A program made the position numbers and the translations under genes. Below are positions 14,644-20,500 of a stretch of DNA of 20,500 nucleotides, in pieces (position 1 is the stretch's first letter; each line of letters starts with the position of its first letter). This DNA is from JABHVE01 sp047517625 (GTDB lineage Bacteria > Pseudomonadota > Alphaproteobacteria > UBA2966 > CAIVPW01). The notes below the pieces were generated by a model, which saw nothing but the letters and a program-made list of their open reading frames with translations, did no database searches and was not told where the DNA came from. The DNA lies in contig JAKZSO010000003.1 of NCBI GenBank assembly GCA_047517625.1, forward strand, positions 1 to 20,500, given 5' to 3'.

Positions 14644-15324
14644 ATGTTGGAAGCAAAGTCAGTGAACCATTTGGCGGAACCGCCAGCTTCGTGCGATTTG
14701 TGCCCGCGATTGGTGGGCTTTCGGGCCAAGATGCGGGCTGCCAACCCCGATTGGCACAACGCGCCCGTTCCCGCGTTTGGTGGCGCCGACGCCCGGCTGC
14801 TGATCGTGGGCCTGGCCCCGGGCCGACAAGGCGCCAATCGCACAGGCCGGCCATTCACCGGGGATGTCGCGGGGCGGCTGCTGTTCCCCACACTGATCAA
14901 GTTTGGCTTCGCCCGAGGAACGTACCGGGAGGATCCGAGCGACGGATTGGCACTGATTGGCGCGCGCATCACCAACGCCGTGCGCTGCTTGCCGCCGGAC
15001 AACAAACCCCGCGGCGGTGAGGCAACGACCTGCCGGACGTTCCTTGCCGCGGAAATCGCCGGCTTGCAAGATCTACGGGCCATCCTTGCCCTCGGCCGCA
15101 TCGCCCACAATTCTGTTGTGGCGGCGCTGGGGCTGCGCCAAACGCGGTTTCCCTTTGGCCATGGGGCGAGCCACACGATTACTAAAACAGCGGGCGGCGG
15201 CTTGGTGCTCACCGACAGCTATCACTGCTCCCAATACAACGTGAACACCGGACGCCTGACCCCTGAAATGTTCGAGGCGGTGTTTGCCGAGCTTCGAGAG
15301 CGATTGGTTCACCCGAGCGTCTAA
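14644..15324 (+). CDS. Family 5 uracil-DNA glycosylase (UdgB type, iron-sulfur)
   Basis: Enzymes of this family remove uracil, and often other deaminated bases, from DNA to start base excision repair. The 226-residue protein has motif A GLAPGRQGANRTGRPFTGD (56-74), ARITNAVRCLPPDNKP (107-122), and the C-terminal motif SYHCSQYNVNTGRLTP (192-207). In motif A the usual acidic/Asn activator of families 1 and 4 is missing, which is a family 5 trait. Four cysteines that could hold a [4Fe-4S] cluster are present: Cys17, Cys20, Cys114 and Cys130. The ATG at 14644 is preferred; the frame is open further upstream, but that extension (MFAPKPRRITAKPS...) does not look like the family. The ribosome binding site is weak. 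It diverges from folK and converges on smpB. Confidence 0.9.
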   Translation: MLEAKSVNHLAEPPASCDLCPRLVGFRAKMRAANPDWHNAPVPAFGGADARLLIVGLAPGRQGANRTGRPFTGDVAGRLLFPTLIKFGFARGTYREDPSDGLALIGARITNAVRCLPPDNKPRGGEATTCRTFLAAEIAGLQDLRAILALGRIAHNSVVAALGLRQTRFPFGHGASHTITKTAGGGLVLTDSYHCSQYNVNTGRLTPEMFEAVFAELRERLVHPSV

Positions 15325-15396
15325 CCACGGTCCCGCAACAAGCGCGTTCCCTGGTGCCGAAGTCTGTAACCCGCGCCACGGCAATAATCGCTCACG

Positions 15397-15876
15397 CTAA
15401 CCTCTGTCCCTCAACAATCGCTCCTTGTCCCGCTGCCAGTCCTTGGCTTTCTCGGCAGCGCGTTTGTCGTACTTGTGCTTGCCCCGGGCGACGCCAAGTT
15501 GGACCTTGGCCATGCCCTGGGAATTAAAATAAATCGCCAAGGGAACCAGAGTCATCCCCGCTGTCTTCACGGTGCCAATGAGTTTGCTGATCTGACGCCG
15601 GTGCAACAGTAATTTTCGCCGCCGGGTGGGTTCGTGGCCGGCGCGCCCCGACGGCGCATATTCCGGAATGTGGCAATTGAGCAGGAAAAATTCGCCGTCG
15701 AATTCGGCGGCATAGGCTTCGTTGATCGAGGCCCGGCCCGCGCGCAGGCTTTTGACTTCGCTGCCCATTAGCGCGATCCCCGCTTCGATGCGTTCATCAA
15801 TGAAATAGTCGCGCCCGGCTTTGCGGTTCTTGGCGACTGTTTTGCTGCCCTCCCCGCCGGGGCTGGGCTTGGCCAT
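15397..15876 (-). CDS. smpB: SsrA-binding protein SmpB
   Basis: SmpB binds tmRNA and brings it to stalled ribosomes for trans-translation. The 159-residue length is normal. Conserved stretches are AKNRKAGRDYFIDERIEAGI, GSEVKSLRAGRASINEAYA, LNCHIPEYAPSGRAGHEPTR and RRRKLLLHRRQISKLIG. The basic C-terminal tail GKHKYDKRAAEKAKDWQRDK enters the mRNA channel. The ATG at 15876 lies 12 bp after the dapA stop, so the two are almost certainly co-transcribed. The tmRNA gene itself was not seen in the window. Confidence 0.96.
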   Translation of the reverse strand: MAKPSPGGEGSKTVAKNRKAGRDYFIDERIEAGIALMGSEVKSLRAGRASINEAYAAEFDGEFFLLNCHIPEYAPSGRAGHEPTRRRKLLLHRRQISKLIGTVKTAGMTLVPLAIYFNSQGMAKVQLGVARGKHKYDKRAAEKAKDWQRDKERLLRDRG

Positions 15877-15888
15877 GGCCGAAGCGCT

Positions 15889-16764
15889 CTACACGAGAAC
15901 GCCGATGAAAGTCATCGACGCTCTGATGCGATCCTTTGTTTCCTCGGCAACCGCCACCATGGGCAAACGGAGGTCGCCGGTACACATGCCCATGACGCTG
16001 ACGGCGTACTTCACCGGCGCTGGACTGGTTTCCAGAAACAGCGACGTATGCAGCGGCATCAACCGGTCATGGAGCGCCAGTGCCGTGCCAAAATCGCCCT
16101 TCAAGCAGGCGTCTTGAAACTGCGCGCACATCCGCGGCGCCACATTGGCGGTAACCGAGACACAGCCCTGGGCGCCATAGACCATGGCCGCCAGGGCCAA
16201 GGCGTCGTCGCCGCTCAGTTGGACGAAATTTGACCCCAACAGTAAGCGCGTGGCGCTGACCCGGGCCAAATCTCCGGTGGCATCCTTGACCCCCACAATT
16301 CTCGGCAACTCGCCAAGGTCGGACATGGTTTCGGTGGTCATGTTGATCGCGGACCGGCTGGGGATGTTGTAGATAATGACCGGGATTTCGACGGCGTCGT
16401 GAATGGCCTTGTAGTGCTTGTAAAGCCCGGCCTGGGACGGCTTGTTGTAATAAGGCGTGACCACCAGCGCCGCGTCGGCCCCGGCTTCCTTCGCATGCTT
16501 GGTCAGCGCGATTGCTTCTTGTGTGGAATTCGACCCGGTGCCCGCTAACACGGGGACCCGGCCACCGGCGGCTTCAACGCACAGGTCCACGACGCGGTTG
16601 TGTTCGGCGTGGGTGAGCGTGGGGCTTTCCCCCGTCGTCCCGCACGGAACAAGCCCGTGGGCGCCCTGGTCGATCTGCCATTCAACGAACGATTGGAACG
16701 CCGGCTCGTCCACGGCGCCATCCTTGAACGGCGTGATAAGAGCGGTGATTGATCCCTGAAACAT
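15889..16764 (-). CDS. dapA: 4-hydroxy-tetrahydrodipicolinate synthase
   Basis: DapA condenses pyruvate with aspartate semialdehyde, the first step committed to diaminopimelate and lysine. The 291-residue protein has all catalytic parts: CGTTGESPTL (Thr43, Thr44), VVTPYYNKPSQ (Tyr106), IIYNIPSRSAINM (Tyr132, Arg137) and GVKDATGD with the Schiff-base Lys160. The ATG at 16764 gives the usual MFQGSITALITPFKDG start; the frame is open to 17202, but that part overlaps slt and has no family likeness. It leads a dapA-smpB unit and diverges from slt, with 176 bp between the two starts. Confidence 0.96.
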   Translation of the reverse strand: MFQGSITALITPFKDGAVDEPAFQSFVEWQIDQGAHGLVPCGTTGESPTLTHAEHNRVVDLCVEAAGGRVPVLAGTGSNSTQEAIALTKHAKEAGADAALVVTPYYNKPSQAGLYKHYKAIHDAVEIPVIIYNIPSRSAINMTTETMSDLGELPRIVGVKDATGDLARVSATRLLLGSNFVQLSGDDALALAAMVYGAQGCVSVTANVAPRMCAQFQDACLKGDFGTALALHDRLMPLHTSLFLETSPAPVKYAVSVMGMCTGDLRLPMVAVAEETKDRIRASMTFIGVLV

Positions 16765-16940
16765 GGCCAAAAATGGTGTGGGGTTGCGGGTGCCGGACCA
16801 TAGCTGCCGTGATCGCCAGCGGCAAGGCATCGGGACGAACCCTGGTGTGATGGGCGAGCTTGCCCGGCCCGACAGGCCCCCGTAAAATTCGGCCAGGAGC
16901 TCATGGTTGGGGCGGATCGTTTGCCAAAGGGAACGCCAGG
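16765..16940. promoter_or_regulatory. Divergent intergenic region between dapA and slt
   Basis: This 176-bp gap must hold the promoters of both dapA (-) and the transglycosylase (+), since both start outward from it. I saw no clear -35/-10 pair, operator or palindrome. The only useful site is AAAGGG (16926-16931), the probable ribosome binding site of the right-hand gene. Confidence 0.4.
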
Positions 16941-18983
16941 GTGGAAATTTGGCGACAAGAGGCCGGCGAAACGACCAACAGCATATCCGCGAAATTCGCG
17001 GTCGCCTTTGCCGCGCTGGTGCTGATCGGCGCCGCGCCCGGTCCCCCGGATCTTTCCTTTCTATCGCTCGGGGGGCCGCGCCCGCCGCAGCTCTCCGACG
17101 AGGACCAAACGTTGTACCGGGCCGCGTTTGAGGCGGCTGAAAAGGAGGACTGGGAACATGCTTTGGCCCAGAGCGGCCAGGCCGACAACCAAATCCTGAC
17201 ATCGGTGTTGTTGTGGATGCGCTATCTGGAAGCGGATGGCGGCGGAACCTTTGCCGAAATTTCTGGCTTCATTAGCAGCCACCCGGGCTGGCCACTGCAG
17301 GTCACGCTTGCCGTTCGCGCCGAAGCCCAGATGGACCCGGCAACGGACCCCGCCCGTGTACTGGAGTGGTTCGAACACCATCCGCCAACCTCCGGCGTCG
17401 GCATGCTGCGCTTGGCCCAGGCCCACCTTGCCATGGGTCAAAGCGAAGACGCCGAGGCCTGGGCGGTGCAGGCCTGGACGTCAACACCCATGGAACCGGG
17501 GAGCGAGGCCGCGTTGCTGGACACCTTCGCCTTGGCGCTTACGCCCAGGCACCACGAGGCCCGTTTGGACCAATTGATTTGGCGGGGGATGGCGGACGCC
17601 GCGCGCCGGGTCTTGCCGTTGGTGAATGAAAACACTGCCGCCGTGGGCCGGGCCCGCATCGCCTTGATGTTGCGGCTGGGCGGGGTCGACGCCGCCATTA
17701 GTGCGGTGCCCGAAGATTTGCTGACAGAACCGGGCTTGGTGTTCGAGCGGGTGCGTTGGCGGCGCCGCGCCGGCAACACCGAAGACGCCATCGCCCTGCT
17801 GGTGCCGCCGCCGGCAATCTTGGGCCGGGCCGGGCCGTGGTGGGCCGAGCGCAACATTTTGGCGCGGCGGTCCTTGGGTTTGGGCCACATCACAGACGCC
17901 TATCAACTCACCCGGGATCATGGCCAATCCGGCCGCGCTAATATTGCCGCCGCAGAATGGCTGGCTGGGTGGATCGCCATGACGCTGCTGGAAGACGCCG
18001 AAAGCGCGTACCAGCATTTCACCCGGGAACATGCCAGTGTGCGGTTCCCCGTCAGCTTGGCCCGGGGCGCCTATTGGGCGGCGCGCGCCGCCGGCGCTCT
18101 GAACGAGGAGGCCATCGCCCGGTCCTGGTACACCGAGGCCGCCCGCTACCAGACAACGTTTTATGGCCAATTGGCGGCCGAGGCCCTGGGCGGCGGATTT
18201 GCCGGGCTGCTCCAGCCGCGATTGTCCCTGCCCAGCGACCCGGTTCCTGGCCAGGGCGATGTCGATCGGTTTGCCGAGCGCGGCCTGGTCCCGGTGGTTC
18301 AATTGCTGGCCCAAGTCGGCGAACAATCCAGGCTTCGGCCCTTTATTTTGCGCTTGGCCGACACCGCGTCGACCCCGGGTGAGCGCCGATTGGTGGCGGC
18401 GCTGGCCATCACCTCCGGGCGTCCCGACCTTGGGGTGTCGGTGGCCAAGCTCGCGATCCGGGAAGGGATCGTGCTTGCGACGGCCTCGTATCCCCGACTG
18501 ACTCCCGGCAACGCGTTGGAGCCTGCGTTAGTGTTGGCCGTGGCCCGCCAAGAAAGCGAATTCAACCAACATGCCATTTCTTCGGCTGGGGCCCGGGGCT
18601 TGATGCAGTTGATGCCCGCAACAGCCCGGGCGGTTGCCGGCAAGGAACAAGTCCCTTACAACCGCGCGCGGCTGACCGCCGACCCGGCCTATAACCTGGC
18701 TTTGGGCAGTGCCCATTTGGCGGACTTAGTGACCCGGTTCGACGGCTCTTATTTGCTGGCCGTGGCCGCGTACAACGCCGGGGCTTCCCGGGTTCAGGGC
18801 TGGTTGCTGGAGTATGGCGACCCCCGATCGCGCGGCATGGACGTTATCAACTGGATAGAGACCATCCCGTTTCCAGAAACTCGAAATTATGTCCAGCGCG
18901 TGTTCGAAAATTTGCAGGTGTACCGGTCCGTTTTGGCGGGCCGGCCGACGCCAATCACATTGAATGCAGATTTGAACCGCTAG
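16941..18983 (+). CDS. slt: Soluble lytic murein transglycosylase
   Basis: Slt cleaves peptidoglycan glycan chains in the periplasm, leaving 1,6-anhydro-MurNAc ends. With the GTG at 16941 the protein has 680 residues. A signal-peptide-like stretch (about 17-33, AKFAVAFAALVLIGAAP) is followed by a long helical superhelix (about 50-500) with TPR-like segments, then the C-terminal lysozyme-like domain: ARQESEFNQHAISSAGARGL with catalytic Glu538, MQLMPATARAVAG, and LLAVAAYNAGASRVQGW. The GTG has AAAGGG 9 bases upstream. The frame is open to an ATG at 16860, but that would put about 27 extra residues before the signal peptide. The final NYVQRVFENLQVYRSVL is typical of this family. It diverges from dapA, which supplies the diaminopimelate used in the same cell wall; that link is functional inference. 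Confidence 0.93.
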   Translation: MEIWRQEAGETTNSISAKFAVAFAALVLIGAAPGPPDLSFLSLGGPRPPQLSDEDQTLYRAAFEAAEKEDWEHALAQSGQADNQILTSVLLWMRYLEADGGGTFAEISGFISSHPGWPLQVTLAVRAEAQMDPATDPARVLEWFEHHPPTSGVGMLRLAQAHLAMGQSEDAEAWAVQAWTSTPMEPGSEAALLDTFALALTPRHHEARLDQLIWRGMADAARRVLPLVNENTAAVGRARIALMLRLGGVDAAISAVPEDLLTEPGLVFERVRWRRRAGNTEDAIALLVPPPAILGRAGPWWAERNILARRSLGLGHITDAYQLTRDHGQSGRANIAAAEWLAGWIAMTLLEDAESAYQHFTREHASVRFPVSLARGAYWAARAAGALNEEAIARSWYTEAARYQTTFYGQLAAEALGGGFAGLLQPRLSLPSDPVPGQGDVDRFAERGLVPVVQLLAQVGEQSRLRPFILRLADTASTPGERRLVAALAITSGRPDLGVSVAKLAIREGIVLATASYPRLTPGNALEPALVLAVARQESEFNQHAISSAGARGLMQLMPATARAVAGKEQVPYNRARLTADPAYNLALGSAHLADLVTRFDGSYLLAVAAYNAGASRVQGWLLEYGDPRSRGMDVINWIETIPFPETRNYVQRVFENLQVYRSVLAGRPTPITLNADLNR

Positions 18984-19004
18984 CCTGGGTCTTGATATTC
19001 TTCG

Positions 19005-19490
19005 TTAGTTCGCGCCGCAAGGGACATCCGTTGTGCGGCCACCAAAGGCGTTGGCATTGTTCGCGGCTTGGGGCGTCCGGCTCCAAACAACATTAACCCG
19101 GGTGACGATGTCGGGGCCGACAATCTGACTGGTCAAAGCCAGCAGCTTCTCTAAAGCCGCTTGGCCGTTCGCCGCACCACCGGTGGAAAACGGGTTGGCA
19201 TGCAAATAGACCAGGAACGCATCGGCCAACTCGAAACGATTTTCGCAAATATCGTCCAAGAATTTGCCGGTGTCCTCAACCGCCAGTCCCACCGTTCCGT
19301 ATTCGTAGTGGCGGACCCGCCCCGCCCGCACCACCGGTACACTCACGTTGCCGACGATAATCATCCCGATCAAGTCCTCCGGCGCCACCTCGGCGGCAGG
19401 AGCATTGTGGTCCTGGGCTAAGGCGCCGGTGCTGAGCACTCCGGCGAAAGCTGCCGCGCAAAGTATGTGCGATATCCGGCGCAAGGTCAT
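19005..19490 (-). CDS. Small exported protein, FliL-like in appearance, function unknown
   Basis: I do not recognise a named family. The 161-residue protein starts with a clear signal peptide, MTLRRISHILCAAAFAGVLS then TGALA, with cleavage expected after Ala25. The mature part has GNVSVPVVRAGRVRHYEYGT, then VGLAVEDTGKFLDDICENRF, ELADAFLVYLHANP, and LLALTSQIVGPDIVTRVNVV. The order (a strand with a basic turn, a paired strand ending in Asp, a helix with DAFLVYL, a helix, then a final strand) recalls the periplasmic domain of FliL, but without the FliL membrane anchor. Cys82 and Cys158 could form a disulfide; the only other Cys is in the signal peptide. The start has a strong CGGAGG 4 bases upstream. 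It lies 87 bp after the Sel1 gene on the same strand and converges on slt, 21 bp away. Confidence 0.85.
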   Translation of the reverse strand: MTLRRISHILCAAAFAGVLSTGALAQDHNAPAAEVAPEDLIGMIIVGNVSVPVVRAGRVRHYEYGTVGLAVEDTGKFLDDICENRFELADAFLVYLHANPFSTGGAANGQAALEKLLALTSQIVGPDIVTRVNVVWSRTPQAANNANAFGGRTTDVPCGAN

Positions 19491-19577
19491 GTCGCCTCCG
19501 GCAATCCGTGTTTTTCGATCTCAAGGGCCACGGTGGGGCCCATCTGAACGCCTGGCAAGGGCAAAATCGCCAATTGT

Positions 19578-20066
19578 CTACTGGAACGGCACGACATAAA
19601 GGTCCCAATAGATGCTGGATTTTTGCCGCGCTGCCGCCAATTCCTCGACCGTCAATTGGGAGGCCGCCAAATCCCGAAAACTTGCGGCATCGGGTTGGCC
19701 CTGGGCGGCGGCCAGGCTTAACCACGCAAAGGCCTCGGCCAAATCTCGATCAACCCCCCAACCGTTGCCGTACAGGGCGCCCAAATTTAGCTGAGCGTCG
19801 CGCTGGCCCTGACGCGCGGCCAGACCATAAAGCCGAAACGCTTCCACATAATCCTGAACCACGCCGCCGCCGTTCTCGTACAGGACCCCCAAATTATACT
19901 GGGAATTCCGGTCCCCGGCATCGGCCAACGGAGAAAGCAGGGCTACCGCGGTAACAAAATCGCCGCCCTCGGCTGCCGCCAACGCATCCTCAAAAGGCCC
20001 CGCAACGGCCACGGGCAGCCAAAGCCCCGACACCGCCACAACAACCCATGCCAAATTCAGTCGCAT
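19578..20066 (-). CDS. Exported Sel1-repeat (TPR-like) protein
   Basis: Sel1 repeats are protein-binding helical hairpins; many exported examples have no assigned role. The 162-residue protein has a signal peptide (about 1-22, MRLNLAWVVVAVSGLWLPVA then VA|G). One helical pair follows (FEDALAAAEGGDFVTAVALL), then two good Sel1 repeats: DRNSQYNLGVLYENGGGVVQ (52-71) continued by DYVEAFRLYGLAARQG, and QRDAQLNLGALYGNGWGVDR (88-107) continued by DLAEAFAWLSLAAAQG. The C-terminus ends SSIYWDLYVVPFQ. The ATG at 20066 is chosen because the signal peptide begins there; the frame is open to 20192, but the extra 42 residues are charged and would bury the signal. No good ribosome binding site was seen. It diverges from the DHH phosphoesterase gene. 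Confidence 0.88.
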   Translation of the reverse strand: MRLNLAWVVVAVSGLWLPVAVAGPFEDALAAAEGGDFVTAVALLSPLADAGDRNSQYNLGVLYENGGGVVQDYVEAFRLYGLAARQGQRDAQLNLGALYGNGWGVDRDLAEAFAWLSLAAAQGQPDAASFRDLAASQLTVEELAAARQKSSIYWDLYVVPFQ

Positions 20067-20111
20067 TGGGGGATTGTGCCCATCCTTGGCGACTTTGTCA
20101 CCCAGGCGCGA

Positions 20112-20141
20112 TTGCCCTTCCCAGACCCGCCGGGCTATGCT
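20112..20141 (+). promoter_or_regulatory. Weak candidate promoter of the DHH phosphoesterase gene
   Basis: TTGCCC (20112-20117), an 18-base spacer, then TATGCT (20136-20141; four of six match TATAAT). It would start transcription near 20148 and leave a leader of about 38 bases. Found by eye in the divergent gap. Confidence 0.28.
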
Positions 20142-20185
20142 TGTTTTCACACCATTGGTCGTTGCCGTTTTTGTGGGGAAAGCCC

Positions 20186-20500
20186 GTGTCAAAAAAATAT
20201 CGCTTGGTCACGCGAAGTGATTTCGATGGGTTGGTGTGCGCTGTTTTATTCAAGGGATTGGACCTGATCGAAGACATCAAATTTGTCCACCCCAAAGACA
20301 TGCAGGACGGCACGGTGGACATCACCGACCACGACATCACCACCAACCTGCCCTATGTGCCCGGATGCCATTTGGCCTTTGATCATCATCACAGCGAAAC
20401 ATTGCGCGCGGGCGAATCCAAGCCCGACAATCACATCATCGACCCCGACGCGCCGTCCGCGGCCCGGGTGGTGTTTGGCCACTACGGTGGGGCCAGTGCC
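20186..20500 (+). CDS. DHH-family phosphoesterase (exopolyphosphatase-like), 3' end outside window
   Basis: The frame from GTG at 20186 is open to the window end, giving 105 residues with no stop. It reads MSKKYRLVTRSDFDGLVCAV, later FVHPKDMQDGTVDITDHDIT, and HLAFDHHHSETLR. Asp-rich motifs in this order (SDFDG, then a DHD, then DHH) are the metal-binding motifs of the DHH superfamily, which hydrolyses phosphodiester or polyphosphate bonds with Mn2+. The residues and order recall the alphaproteobacterial proteins annotated as exopolyphosphatase. GGGGA lies 6 bases before the GTG, fixing the start. The C-terminal DHHA1-type region and the true substrate cannot be judged from the visible part. 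Confidence 0.88.
   Translation, partial: MSKKYRLVTRSDFDGLVCAVLFKGLDLIEDIKFVHPKDMQDGTVDITDHDITTNLPYVPGCHLAFDHHHSETLRAGESKPDNHIIDPDAPSAARVVFGHYGGASA

Noticed and set aside
14046..15212. A 388-codon frame extending folK upstream
   Set aside because: Only the last 171 codons resemble FolK; the rest is antisense to the uracil-DNA glycosylase gene.
15889..17202. A 437-codon frame extending dapA upstream
   Set aside because: Residues before the ATG at 16764 are Arg/Pro-rich, not family-like, and overlap the start of slt.
19525..19541. GGGCC/GGCCC inverted repeat between the Sel1 gene and the small exported gene, as a terminator
   Set aside because: Five base pairs only and no T-run follows on either strand; it also lies close to the ribosome binding site of the next gene.

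Overview
The window carries ordinary, GC-rich bacterial chromosome that is densely packed with housekeeping genes. The gene order smpB/dapA, folK, rpoZ, rel, pdxJ, acpS, lepB, rnc, era, recO, parC is typical of Alphaproteobacteria. The protein sequences (RpoZ, a bifunctional Rel, a Bpt-type leucyltransferase, a family 5 uracil-DNA glycosylase) suggest a free-living, flagellated member of or near the Rhodospirillales. This placement rests on recalled gene order and motifs, not on a search. I saw no insertion sequence, prophage, CRISPR array, tRNA or rRNA.

Layout. Positions 1-2558 (+): the motility stator genes motA (entering from the left edge) and motB, then the N-degron transferase gene bpt. 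Positions 2555-14561 (-): one long run read right to left, namely folK, rpoZ, rel, a small unidentified P-loop kinase, pdxJ, acpS, lepB, rnc, era, recO, parC, bioY and a broken DUF427 gene. Many of these overlap by a few bases or are separated by under 100 bp, so much of the run is probably co-transcribed. Candidate internal promoters lie before rpoZ and bioY. Positions 14644-15324 (+): a family 5 uracil-DNA glycosylase divergent from folK. Positions 15397-16764 (-): dapA then smpB. Positions 16941-18983 (+): a soluble lytic transglycosylase divergent from dapA. Positions 19005-20066 (-): a Sel1-repeat exported protein followed by a small exported protein of FliL-like appearance. Position 20186 to the right edge (+): the start of a DHH-family phosphoesterase.

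How the genes work together. The central run serves stringent response and transcription (rel, rpoZ), cofactor and lipid carrier activation (pdxJ, acpS, bioY), protein export (lepB), RNA processing and ribosome assembly (rnc, era), recombination and chromosome segregation (recO, parC). smpB (trans-translation), dapA (lysine and peptidoglycan precursor) and slt (peptidoglycan turnover) lie to the right.

Most worth a second look: (1) motA has an in-frame TAA exactly where the family has a Tyr codon, and 35 codons of recognisable MotA C-terminus continue in the same frame behind it; (2) the DUF427 gene has two offsetting frameshifts, and its ribosome binding site lies inside a perfect 8-bp hairpin; (3) an unidentified P-loop kinase is lodged between rel and pdxJ; (4) a small exported FliL-like protein lies near the right end. 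I did not find a convincing new multi-gene system; the window is mainly housekeeping.
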